Source of the DNA: Gyromitra esculenta
Lineage: Eukaryota; Ascomycota; Pezizomycetes; Pezizales; Discinaceae
Length of the DNA stretch: 64,000 nucleotides
Direction: 5' to 3'
Assembly (NCBI GenBank): GCA_038503075.1
Contig: JBCAML010000015.1
Coordinates: forward strand, 1,302,001-1,366,000
Part shown: in pieces, positions 12,101-23,345 of the stretch
How positions within the stretch are numbered: the stretch's first letter is position 1
Layout: every line of letters starts with the position of its first letter
Translations under genes and position numbers: made by a program
Notes under the pieces: generated by a model
What the model saw: the letters and a program-made list of their open reading frames with translations, nothing else
Database searches by the model: none
What the model was told of the DNA's origin: nothing

Positions 12101-13561
12101 AGTCATCGCAGCAACCAACGTCGCCGAAACCTCCATCACCATCCAAGACGTCGTCGCCGTGATCGACACCGGCCGCGTTAAAGAAACCTCCTACGACCCT
12201 GAAAACAACATGGTGAAGCTACTCGAGACCTGGGCTTCCCGCGCCGCCTGCAAGCAGCGCCGGGGCCGAGCCGGCCGTGTCGCCGCCGGGACCTGCTGGA
12301 AGCTGTACACGCGCAACACGGAAGAGAACCGGATGTCCGAGCGGCCCGAACCGGAGCTGAAGCGCGTCCCGCTGGAGCAAACGTGCTTGGGCGTGAAACA
12401 CATGGGCGTGAAAGACGTGCGTGCGTTTCTGGCCTCGGCGCTCAGTCCGCCGGACACGATGGCGGTCAACGGCGCGCTGCGGCTGCTCGAGCGCATGGGC
12501 GCCATCGCGGACGACGAGCTCACCGCGCTCGGCAAGCACCTGGCTATGATACCGGCGGACCTGCGTTGCTCGAAGCTCATGGTGTATGGTGCTATATTCG
12601 GGTGTCTCGATGCCGCGGTCACGATCGCCAGCATCCTGACCACCAAGTCGCCGTTCCTGACCACTATCGAGCGGCGGGAGGAAAGTAAGGCTGCCCGGGT
12701 GGCGTTCGGGAAGGGCCAAGGCGACCTGCTTGCGGACTGCCGCGCATACGAGGAGTGGAGCGATCTGCGCAAGACCGCGGGGATCAGGGAGGTCCGGAGA
12801 TGGTGCGAAGAGGACTATCTGAACCACCACGCACTGATGGACGTGGCGTCGAATCGGTCGCAGTACATCGAATCCCTGAAGGACATTGGGTTCCTGCCAA
12901 TGAACTACTATCCTGGCACCGAGAGCGATTCCGCGTACAACTACAACGGCGCTAATAGTGCGCTTATTCGCGGCTTGATAGCGGGTGCGTTTACGCCGCA
13001 GATTGTGAGGATTATCTTGCCGGAGCAGCGGTTCGCGAGCAGCTCTACTGGCGCGGTTGCGGTGGATCCGGAGAGCCGCATGGTCAAGTACCGCACGCAG
13101 GAAGGGCAGAGGGTGTTTGTGTTCCCGGGAAGCACGCTATTCGAGGCGAGTGTGTTTGCGGGGGATGCGAGGTTCCTGGGGTACGGGAGCAAGATGGCGA
13201 GTGGGAGGGCGGGAGCAGACGAGATGGGGAAGGTGTTTTTGAGGGACGTCACACGTGAGTACCTCTATCCATACCTCTCTACAACTGGGCGGGCTTGCTG
13301 ACGGGTTCTCGCGTAGCTATCAATTCGTACTCTGTCCTTCTATTTGGCGGTGACCTCGCGGTAGACACAATGGGCAGAGGTATCACGGTTGATGGGTGGC
13401 TAAAACTACGTGGATGGGGCAGAATAGGGATTCTAGTAGCCCAGCTACGGATGATGCTCGACCAGCTGCTGGAGACAAAAGTAGACGATCCGGACATGGA
13501 CCTGAGAGGGAACGAGGTTGTTGCTTGTGTGAGAAAATTGATCGAAGGGAACGGGCATTAG
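9113..13561 (+). CDS. DEAH/RHA-family ATP-dependent RNA helicase with UBA-like N-terminus
   Basis: Six exons are read: 9113-9340, 9426-10071, 10122-10247, 10326-11888, 11956-13254 and 13317-13561, giving 1368 aa. Superfamily 2 helicase motifs are complete: I GETGSGKST (about residue 613), Ia TQPRRISA, II DEVH (about 715), III SAT, V TNVAETSIT (about 907) and VI QRRGRAGR (about 954). Winged-helix/HA2 and OB-type C-terminal regions follow. A segment around 235-290 looks like a UBA domain, as in fungal relatives of S. pombe Ucp12 and in DHX29/DHX36/DHX57-type enzymes. It should unwind structured RNA, in translation or RNA decay. The first intron has weak borders (donor gtggtc, or gtctca three bases later) and is the least certain join. 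An in-frame ATG at 9014 exists, but the MPPKK start at 9113 fits the family better. The coding sequence is much more GC-rich than most of the window. Confidence 0.93.
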
Positions 13562-14181
13562 ATGCTGGGGGCGCGAAACAAGGGGGACAGAGCGTTTTAT
13601 CATGGAACATGTTTGCGACGGGAAGCTTTCCCCCCCCAAAAAAATAAGAGGTTCTGATACAGTTGGCGTTGAATGGTATTGCTTAAATAAAATTCTTTAT
13701 TTTTTTTTCGCACTGAAGGCGACGCCGTACGCTTTTGAAGATGCGACCCATGGCCGTCGTGGCCTACTATTTGCTCGTGATGGTAAGAAAAAAAAACGCA
13801 AAGAACGACTCCAGCGAAACCCACAAAAACGCCTTTTCCCAACCCCAGCCGACCGAATAGCCCACGAACAGAAGGGTGATAAAACTGAAAGAAAAAAAAA
13901 AAGAGATAATAATAAATAGATAGCAGATAAAGAAAATATTAGTGAGAGTAGCGGGACGCAGCGATCAATCTTGGCAGAACATTCCCGGCTTGCCGTTCGG
14001 GAGCCGTAGCCGAGCGCATCGCATGGTAGCAAACAAGTAGAAACAAGAAGCGAAGGGCACAAAGCGAGTTGCTGTGTTTCGGATAGAGTGGTCTTGGCAG
14101 GCGTTGGTCCCACGTCGGCGGTGTTTCCGAGCCTTTTCTTCCAGACGCCGAGGAGCAACTCGCAAAAAACAAATAAATAAC

Positions 14182-14747
14182 TCAACCGTCCCCTATACAG
14201 CGTTATCAGTAAAAGAAAAAGATAAAGATAAAGATAAAAGATAAAAGATATAGGAACAGCCTTCAAGAACTCACAGTGGATAAAGACGTTCTCGTCCAGA
14301 CGGGAGGTGCTGATGCGCGTGAGGTTGTACGGGATAAAGCTTGCCGGTAGCATTAGTAGCAGCGCGGCTACCCCAAACAGGCCCACTGCTGCTTTTCGCG
14401 ACAATCCCGGCACCGACTTGAATTTGTCGACGAACGGATTCCAGATGCGGCAGGCGATGTAGATTACGAGGGCAAAGTTCGTGACGGAGACCAGCAGCGC
14501 GAAGGTCTTTTGGCGGGCCGAGATGAAATGTCAGTCTGCGAAGCGCTGGAGACGAGGAAAGGAAGCAGACAGATAGACAGACCTGACAGGATGACCAGAG
14601 CGCATGCCAGGCCAGCTCCGTCTCGTGCATCAGCTCGTAGGCTCGATTGCGGCGGTCCAGCGACGCTGTGATGCAGAAGTAGCTCCAGACTGCGCTGCAG
14701 AAATTGATAAAGACGATAATAAGGGCGATTTCCTCGTCGGCGGCCAT
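14182..14747 (-). CDS. Small multi-TM membrane protein, C-terminus uncertain
   Basis: The start MAADEEIALI at 14747 is well placed. Exon 1 (14747-14583) joins exon 2 (14506-14275) across a 76-nt intron containing a CTGAC branch point. Together they encode three hydrophobic helices (about residues 6-28, 56-78 and 93-112), with a basic loop and short polar turns. A strong gtgagt donor ends exon 2. The best-looking acceptor, after ACTGATAAC at 14193, would end the protein a few codons later at 14182, giving about 135 aa. Acceptors further on (14159, 14133) would instead add 60-65 residues and end at 13965 or 13939. I do not recognise the family; it seems fungus-specific. It is convergent with the helicase gene. 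Confidence 0.6.
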
Positions 14748-17700
14748 TACGAGCGGTGTTGGAGCATGCCGCACCAGGGAGAATGGGCGAAGGAGAGTGA
14801 GCGTTTGAGCGCTTGAGGCGAGAATAGCAGGAGAAGGGAAGAAGGGGAAAGGGAAGAGGCTGTTGGGATAACAATACATATGTGAGAGATCGTGTTGGAA
14901 GTGATAGTTTGACTGCTTCCCCATTGGGCCCTACGTACTCGCATTCCCCGCTCAATGGGACCAGCGGGGCGCGCGGAACGACTCTCGCTTCTCTCCCACC
15001 GCCGTTTCATAACCAACAAGGATCCCTTCTCCCACGCATTCACGCCATGCCCACCGCACATCTTGGTCCTCCAGAGTCACGCCCAAACCCTGATCATCAG
15101 GATCTGCTCCAACCTGCTCCGAATCGCGCTTCTCCAAATCTCTTACTCTCTGTCTCTGGGAACTGGCTTGTTCGTGCTCGGCAATATTCTGGAAAATCGC
15201 CTATACTACAACGTCATTCGTGTTACAGTCTGCCTGGGACCGGGGTTCGGTCCGCGATTGGTTGGTTGGAACCCTGACCGTTTTCGGGAGGTCTGCGCTT
15301 GCCCCCGAGCCTAGCATGACTGTTTACTTTACTCCACCAAACGGCGTCTCCCCCCCCCTCTCCCGTTTCCTCGTCATTGTCGCACTGATCTTGTATCCGT
15401 CTATATCTGGGTATCCAATCTCCGACTTGAAGGCTGTTTCTATATCGAGTAACTACGAGTTTAATACGACGTAAGAACAACCAACCAACCAACCAACCAA
15501 CCAACCGCTTTGGACCTACGCTGTCATGTCATGTCATGTCATGCACTCAACTCATCTCAAGCCTGCCTGCCTGTATGTCTTGCAGGCTCGAAGCTGTGCT
15601 ATAGAGTACTCTACTCTACTATACTCTAATACTCTGCTCGAGTAACAAATTCATGTCCCAGCGGAACGGCACTTCCCGCCAAGACACACAGCTGCATATC
15701 GAATTCCGTACCTACATATGTACCTACCTACATTTGCCCACCTCCAACTGTGGGCGGTAACTATGTAGAAAGGGGGGTCGCATAAGCCCGAATACTTTAC
15801 TCTACATACCAAAGTTGGCTATCGGGGGCGTGCCGGTAGTATTGTACTACATATCACGTTACATACGTGATGTTTCTTTTTTTTATTTTTTTCTAATAAC
15901 CGATGGGTCTGTTGTCCGGCCGTGGAGCTTTGCATACATGTACTCTAGTTCTGACTGTGTATTTCTTTTCTTTTCTTTCCTTTTTTTGTATCCATCCCGC
16001 GACGGTACGGTACGCCCGCGATCACGCCATAAAAGTAGACTTTTGACGTGAGGGAGGTGTGTATTTGCTTTTTTAAACGGCTTTGCTTTTTTTGCTCTTT
16101 TTTTAAATAGTCCTCGACATATGCATAGTCTCGCAATCAGACGTTCATTCGCTACATAAACCTAGGGTATTTGGTGGAGTAGGTAGTTTAGAGACAATCC
16201 GTCAATACCCAATATAGGAAATGATTATCACGTGACAAGTCGGCTGCGAAGACTGTCCTCGACACTGAAATTTGAATGAGAATAAAACAATTACATGTAT
16301 TTACCCTTTTTTAAAAAAAAAGGGAAAACGCCCTGCGATAGGCGATTGTATTGGTTATTGCCACCTCCCCCCTTCCTTATACACGTTGTGCCTGGCCATG
16401 GAGGAAACGTGGTGTGACAGTCGTGGAGGATCCGTCGACCCTACTAATCACAGTCTAGCCAATTACCAACTACGCGACATGGAAAAAAAAAATTTAGTAG
16501 AGAAGTTTGCTAGTGTTTTAGAAGGAGATTGCTTGATCGGATACTGTTTAGGAGAGAGGCATCTTGAGAGGGTTTGGTACGTTGGGGTACTTTGGTTGGC
16601 TCATATGTGTGTGCACGTGAGGCAAGCTAGGTAGTTAGTTGCCTTATCTTCTGGAAGATTTAGGGGTGCTGGCGGCTTGTTTTGAGCTAAACTGAGCCGA
16701 CTGCTGATGGCTTTAATTTGCACCGTAGGTGTTTCTGTGGCTGCTTTTTCGTGGATTGTTTGGTCCTGCTAGTTAAGAGTAGCTGGAACGCTTACTGATG
16801 AGGGGAGCGAAAGATCCTACGTGCACGCCTTAGGGCTCGTACACCCTTGGCGTGGGAGTCGCTTTTTCTATTACGCTCGGTGAGGTACCCAGTAAGCATG
16901 GGTAGGTTATTTTCGGCAGCATCTGGGTACTACATAGTAATATAAGCTCTCCAATACCCATCGCATTCTCGATGGTTTAAAGTCTATTTTTAACGAATTA
17001 TCTGTGCTGGTCTAAGCATTTGGGCTTGCTAGCATGAGATAGCTAAGGCTGGCATGCCTTATCATCGGATATATCTCACGGAGTCTTTTGTGTGCGCGTC
17101 TTTATTGAGCTAAAACGGTAATAATGTAAGTGCACGCACGCACGAGATGAGTTTACCGGAAACTCTCTCCTAAATCCTCAGCCGCGTTGATACCCTAGAA
17201 TTCTGACAGCCACAAAGATATCAGCTTTTAGGCTTGGAAGCGACTGTATGCGCAGCGCGCTTTCGGAGTCTTCATCTCGTGTAGAGTGTTGACCTTTTTT
17301 TTTAGCGACGCTCAATCTCTCTTCGAGGAGCGGTGCCCTCAGCATACTAGATGTTTTTTAGCCATCAAAAAACTCACCTATGCAAGGGGCTAACACCTAA
17401 CAGAGAGGAGGGGACTTGAAAGATTAGTTCTCCACCTCTTGGCTAGAAGAATCACCAGCTCTATCTAGTACATCCAGCAGCGGCCAAAACTACATCTTTG
17501 GTTGAATTGCTTCCAGATGCAGTACCGTATTTCATATTCTCTGTCGTAGCTGTTCATCTTCATGTGAGGCAGCTTCAAGCTGGCTAACGCCAGAGGCTAA
17601 ACATTTGATTTCATAAAATCGGTCTTGCATCGGCATCAGAAAGTCGGGGCCAGGGAGTTTTAGCGGAAAACGGATCCCCTCGGAAGACATACTCCCAGGC

Positions 17701-17909
17701 TTTAGATCCACTCGTTGTGTACCGATACTCCTGTCGGTAGATATCTTGTAAAAGTGAAAAATCTATAAAGCTGAGGTCCCCCTCGTTCCGGTTTTGACGT
17801 CCACCGCCCACCCGAAAAAAAAAAAAGGTTACATGTGCCGTTTTCGCCGATTAGATATGGAAACGAGTGCACCCCTCAAATAAAGTAACAATATTCTGAG
17901 CTGAGATAT
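14748..17909. other. Gene-free stretch with simple repeats
   Basis: No supported gene. The first 600 bp are moderately GC-rich and probably carry the promoter of the minus-strand membrane-protein gene. Simple repeats occur at about 15479-15506 (CCAA units) and 15519-15543 (TGTCA units). The rest is AT-rich, with poly-T and poly-A runs and no recognisable frames. Confidence 0.5.
15479..15543. repeat. Two adjacent microsatellites, (CCAA)n and (TGTCA)n
   Basis: About seven CCAA units run from 15479 to 15506. After a short unique gap, about four or five TGTCA units follow at 15519-15543. Confidence 0.85.
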
Positions 17910-18645
17910 TTACTTTTTCGATGAATTTTTCCCCGCTGTAGTCATAGAATACGACGCGTTGCGTTGAAGGTAGTCGTAGGTGCGTTGTTTTAGAGCCTTA
18001 TACGAACCGTTGACGAGAAGGCTTATTGAAATCCGTGTACCTGGGATAATTGAAGATTCCCAATCCGGATCCCTGACAAATCCCATTTCCTCGTTCGCGA
18101 TAATCTCGTGTTCTTCTTCGATTATACGTTCATAGCTTGAAAGATCTCGAGACATAACCTCTAATACTTAATGGAAGCTCTAGATCTATGGACGCCAAGC
18201 CAATGTCGCTTTATTCTAAGTGCGAAAGAAGTCCTACGCGACTATTTCTACAAAGCGCGGGAGGCAACAGCACGCCTCTGCCTGCGGGATCCTCGAGATA
18301 GATTGGCGTTTGGTCATTACAAGTTCCTTCCTAGGTATATGGCATCGTGTCATACAGATCTTTGAGAAATGTGAGCATTTCCAAGACGCTAATCTCGATC
18401 CTCTTGCATGTTTCTAAGCTTTCAGCTACTTTCTGCTCAGTACCGACGAAGCCTTGCCTGTTAAACATTAGTTGGTTTTGGTCGCTCGTAGTAATTAGAG
18501 AGACCACGCAAACTTCAATCACTGTAGGATAGACTGATCGATTAAAGATCTTGAAAGCAGAACCTAAAACACACCAAGTAACCGCAAAAGAATCCATCTG
18601 AAAAGCTGTAATATGTCCTTGGAGGTTTCTCTGCAGTTTCTTCAC
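17910..18645 (-). pseudogene. Broken fungal ubiquitin-like-domain protein gene
   Basis: Read from 18645 downwards. A helical segment ends in FLKDLYDTMPYT, then an in-frame stop falls at 18331-18333. The same frame continues with DQTPIYLEDPAGRGVLLPP, the typical start of the ubiquitin-like domain found in a large Pezizomycotina family. A second block in another frame (18155-17910) reads EIIANEEMGFVRDPDWESS and then IIPGTRISISLLV, the typical end of that domain. No normal-length intron removes the stop. I read this as a decayed gene, though an unrecognised exon structure is possible. The function of the family is unknown; members often sit in accessory, fast-evolving regions. Confidence 0.5.
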
Positions 18646-20485
18646 ATGATCTTCTGGCTTGTATAGAGGCGAACTCTAAGTCTGCCTACCCAAGGAAAAG
18701 TAAATGGCAGAAGCAACACGAAGTGAACGGTTGAGGGAGAGAAAATGTTCACACAGGGACTTATATTCAGCGGCGACACCTTGACTTTCAAACTCGGCCA
18801 CAGCAATAGTTCACGAAAGATCGCCCACGGCCAAGAAAATGTCCGATCGAAAAGCCGAATCGGATTGCCACGGGTGGGAGGCGGGTATGGTGGACTGACT
18901 CTAGAACCGACACCGGCATGAAACCAGCAACTCAACCGGCACGCCAACAACTCAAAGAGAAATACAATTTGGATAGTCACTCAGCTTTAGAGTTATTAAT
19001 ATTGTCCTAGAGAGATAGTCCCGTGTATTAATTTGGCGAAATATAGGGTTGTGAAATTGGAGACTTGAGGAGGTTGTAATCAATTGTGGTTTTGGCGAGG
19101 CAAGCTGCGTGTTTTTTTCATCATGACCCTATGTATACCTGAGCACTAATTTCACCCTCACCAAAAAATCACCTCCTACTCTCTACATTCAGCCCTCTCT
19201 AGTGAGAATATTCAGAGAGAAAAAACCATAGCGTAATAGCGCTCCTTTAGATGCACATCTCTATGGTTTTTATTTTGTTCTATTTGGTTGTCGCTAATTT
19301 TGGGTTCAACTCGGGTTTTGGTGGGATCCTGGTGTAGGTTCTAGAGTCCGTCCACCATAGTAAACTGTTTAAACTGAGATTTTTCGAACTCCTAGAGAAG
19401 ATATCCTGAGCAATACCTACTCTAGTAGGGGAAGACTGAACTCTATTACCTATAGAATTAGATCGTAATGGGGCTGTGGTTACCCTGCCGGTAGCACAAA
19501 CGACATCTTCCCCAACGACATGAACGAAAGAGCTAATAATTACAGTATCAAGAAAGGGGATGCAACTGGTACAGCGTATGTGCGGCATTCTGAAAATAAT
19601 GCTGAAGAAATACTGGATCCCTAGCGCAAATACGGTAGTTCTCCTCAATCAAGCTTGCATTTCCCGACGATACAGTAGCGATTCATTATCTCGAGCCATT
19701 CCCAATTAGGCTTAGCTTGTTTATGTAATTACTTCACCAAGCCATTGGGCAGATTCACCCCATTTTCTCGTACCGTATATATTTTTAAAAAAAGACTCAA
19801 GCTTATAATGGATAGACTCCAGTGTACCTAAAATGGTAGTATGTTTCATTTGAGTACGTGTCTGCGAAAACACACGCTGACTGGCTGCGACCGTTTTCGA
19901 GAAAACCTACCTCAAAGTTTCGCTACCTCGCCAAGAGATTTCGATTTTCCCAGTTTTCGATAGTAATCGAGTGTCTGGAATGGAAGGCAGATTTTTTAAG
20001 GTGCTCAGGCCATCGCCTACCGCGTGAGATATAAATCGTGATATTAAAATCCGTTTGGGTGTTACACCCTACCTTGTGTGTTTTCGCAGACATGCACTCA
20101 TTCTTACCTTCAGCCTTGATAAATTAGTCACAAAATATCACTCGGCAGTGATCCACTTTCATGTCGAAGATAGAGCCCCCCCATACGTTCAGACGCAATT
20201 ATTCGTGCTTAGAGTATTTGACGAGAATTTGAGATATATATGAGTTGCTTCAGTCGCCAGTACAGCGTGTAATTGAGCTTCCTGCTACGAAGGCTAGTTT
20301 ATAAGGTAGAGCCTTCGCCTGGGGTCGAGAAGGCTAAACAGAGTATACAGCAGCACCCACTCATTTCACAATTTTTCAAATTACTGACAATAAGCTGGCC
20401 ATGAAAATTATCGCCACAAAGCGGGAGAGAGAAATAACAAATTTGTTTATGAAAGTGTTCACGGAATATCAACCAGTACAAACAT
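18646..20485. other. Gene-free stretch
   Basis: No supported gene. A minus-strand frame at 18642-18980 might be an upstream remnant of the broken ubiquitin-like gene, and one at 19280-19648 has no recognisable features. One inverted-repeat element lies at 19851-20100. Confidence 0.5.
19851..20100. mobile_element. 250-bp MITE-like element with 25-bp terminal inverted repeats
   Basis: The left terminus (19851-19875) contains GTCTGCGAAAACACAC. The right terminus (20076-20100) carries its exact reverse complement, with two mismatches further out. There is no coding capacity inside. A clear target duplication is not visible, so the superfamily cannot be named. Confidence 0.7.
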
Positions 20486-22547
20486 CTACCCAGAAGTCCC
20501 GCTCTGTGCATTTTTCCCAGCCTCGTTTTCAGCCGAAAGCGCTCTAATTGCCGGCCCCATAACACATTTCCCCGTGAGTCCATCAAACCTACTTCCATGT
20601 ACTATATCCCGGGTCAGCAAAACAAATCTCGCTATCCAGGAGAACTACAGCAGATACATACCTGGGCAATCCCAACTCTGCTCAGTAGCATTCCATGCAA
20701 CAACACCATGCAGATGCGGACATATTGCGGAAAACTTAGTAACGTTTCCTTCCCCATCTTTGTAAACCGCAATCGGCTTTCCTAGCTGCGTTAAGCCCCC
20801 GTGCATGACTGCGCCTGAGCACACCGGAATCTGCTCAATATCTGACACGTCCGTCTTGATGTATCTGCTGTACGAGAGATTCTGGTTAACGTTCTCGCTA
20901 ACCATTTCCGGAACAGTCCTAGGTTTTGGCTTCCGGGATGGATTGTAAAGGGATGTCCACGGGTTGTCTACACCCTGGATTAAGTCCGTAAGGAGTCTCC
21001 CGGCTATGACACCATGGGTGAGGCCATTCCCAGAGTCGCCAGTGTTGATGTATACGTGTTTACCAGTCCCGGTATTGAGACCTGTGTATGCCATGTAGTC
21101 GTTTGGCTCGATAATCTGTCCAGACCACTTGAATTCTGTCTCTTCAACGAATGGGAAATGTGCGCGTGTCCATGCAGCGAGATTGTCATAGTGTTTACCG
21201 TAGCCCTTGGAAGTCTCTTGTCCAACCTTGTGGTCCTCGCCACCGACAATGATGTATTCGTATTTAGGGTTGGGATGCTCTGTTTTTTTCACGTAGACGT
21301 AGGGATCGCCGTTATCATAAAGCAGGATGTCTTTGTAAGCGCCTTTTGGAGCACGCATAGCTATGCAGTAGGTACGATAGTAGGCTTCCTTATCGATCAC
21401 CTGGAGAGTGTCTATGGATAATATTAGCGACTTAGTTAAGGATAAAGTACTTGGAAGTGGATTTCTACTTAGGGGGACATTGGTAGCCATAACCATATTT
21501 TTAGCGTCAATTTGATGACCACCTTCAGTATGAACGACAACACCACTTCCTTTCTCATCGTAGCTTCGCATGCGAGTGTGAGAATAAGCCTCAAAGAGGT
21601 TACTGTGTTTTGATTGCAAAACTCTCAGAAGCCCGTTGAGGTACCTTTTATAATATTAGTCGTCGCTCTCACACTAGACGAGCTTGTTGGTTAGGGTATC
21701 TACTTAGTAGGGTGGAAAGTTGCCTGCTTGGGAAATTCCAAGATAGCACCAGTATAAGCTTCACCAACACGGCCGTTCTCCACATAGTTGACATTTATAC
21801 CGAGCTTTTTACAGGCCTCATACTCTTTTGGTAAATCGTTCTTTTCGGTATATGAAGGGTTGGTATCAGGGACCTCGACGATCACGTAGCCAGGAAGCTG
21901 GCGATATTCACATTCAATACCTTCTTGTGTCGCAACATTACCGATATGCTCCAGTGCGTATTGATGAGAATCGAATGCTTTCTTCGCGCCTTCCTCGCCG
22001 AATGCTAAAATGATGCACAAAACCTGATTAGCCAACAACCTTATCGAAGCAGCTTCACCGGTCTTGAAAATTACACACTCTTGATCAATTCATAATAGTG
22101 GTCATCTAGCGCACTACTAAGATGCCCCGACGTTCGACCTGTTTCTCCAGAGAGAACCTCACGCGCATCAATAAGTGTTGTCTTCATCCCCCTCTTCACA
22201 GATTCGTATGCAGCGCTAATCCCCGTGATCCCAGCACCAACGATCACAACATCGGTAGTGATATTTCCACCTAACTTTGGAAATAACGGGCGGTTACTAT
22301 ATGGCTCCGTTGCTATCCATACGGGCTGTTTGTAACCAGATGTTTTATCCATGCCATAGTTATCCTTGAGTGCCTTTTGGTCTGGATCGATTGACATTGC
22401 TACTTTTGCAAATCTTCGTACGTTCTGGGTGATTGGAATGGAAAGATTTAGAAATGTTACTCGTGGGGAAGGCCTAAATGCTGTCCAAGTACGCTGAAAG
22501 TTGAGACGGTGGGCTGAGACAGATGTGCGGGGAAGGGAAAACATCAT
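20486..22547 (-). CDS. FAD-dependent oxidoreductase (DAO/DadA type) with C-terminal Rieske [2Fe-2S] domain
   Basis: Five exons are read: 22547-22079, 22004-21704, 21644-21469, 21411-20662 and 20601-20486. They give 603 aa with four introns of 57-74 nt. The dinucleotide-binding motif VVIVGAGITGISAAYE lies at about 100-115 and is followed by the typical GETGRTSGH segment. The FAD-binding end motif GDSGNGLTHG occurs before the tail. The C-terminus has both Rieske ligand boxes, CPHLHG and CPVHGSRF (about 546-571). The cluster ligands are the two Cys and two His of these boxes. The first 50 residues are rich in Arg, Ser, Thr and Pro, and poor in acidic residues, suggesting mitochondrial import. 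Such fusions occur widely in fungi and bacteria and probably oxidise an amine or amino-acid-like substrate; the substrate is unknown. It is divergent from HNT3. Confidence 0.9.
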
Positions 22548-23345
22548 ATAATATCTTTCGCGCACAGGAAGTGGAGATGCTGGCCAGACATGGCTACCAT
22601 TGGGGACGTTATTGTAGCCCTTGAACTGTGTGAGGTCATTGATGTTTTACTCGATGACATCTTGAATGATGCGTTGAAGTCTGATGGGCGGAAGTCTTGA
22701 TAGGCTGGTTTGAGAGTCATGAGGAAATGGTGACGTTGACTATCGTGAATTCAGCCAAAGTTGATGAATGTTGGGATTTGGGCTGAAATGCCCGGGGATC
22801 AGCTTAGTATTTTAAGCTCTGCAGGGTTTGAAGTGCCACGTAAAACAATACTTTTAACTGCATCTGACAGATAAACAAAGTCTGGACCCTTTTTCTGAGG
22901 GGCCAACGACCGGCGAGATGAGAAGAGAAGGTTCATCGGATTTGTGTAACAGGGCTTTTTAAAGACGGCTCTTAAGGAAAATACTGCGATCATCATTGGA
23001 AAGGAGACAGCGTTTGTGTTTCCATCGACGTCTCGCGACCAACGAGAGGGAGGTGATTGTGCATGATATGACGTCATGAGGCTCTAATATTATTTGCCAA
23101 GACTTCAATGTCGTACAAACTCCCAACCTCAAATCTAACCTCACGTCAACAAAGGCAGCTTCGCGAGCAAAAAGTACCTAATATAAATCTATTTTCTGAC
23201 CGGAATAACTTCCAGTTCTGTAAGTCTTAATTCAAAGAGATCATAGTTTTTACTTAGATTCTAATAATGTGGTTAACACACCCATAGAGAACGATTAGCG
23301 ACTAACTATCTTTCCATCTCCCAAATACTAATTTAACTGATACAT
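22548..23345. promoter_or_regulatory. Divergent intergenic region between the FAD/Rieske and HNT3 genes
   Basis: About 800 bp between two divergent start codons. No supported gene; a minus-strand frame at 22799-23077 has no recognisable content. The region is expected to hold both promoters, but no TATA box or operator could be singled out. Confidence 0.45.

Noticed and set aside
13697..14181. Long minus-strand frame downstream of the small membrane protein, rich in Leu, Phe and Ser
   Set aside because: It runs through pyrimidine-rich intron-like and 3'-flank DNA; joining it in frame needs a poor gttctt donor.
16794..16818. CTGATGAGGGGAGCGAAAG resembles the hammerhead ribozyme core (CUGAUGA...GAAA)
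   Set aside because: The bases between the two core boxes cannot form stem II, and no matching stems I and III with a cleavage site are visible.
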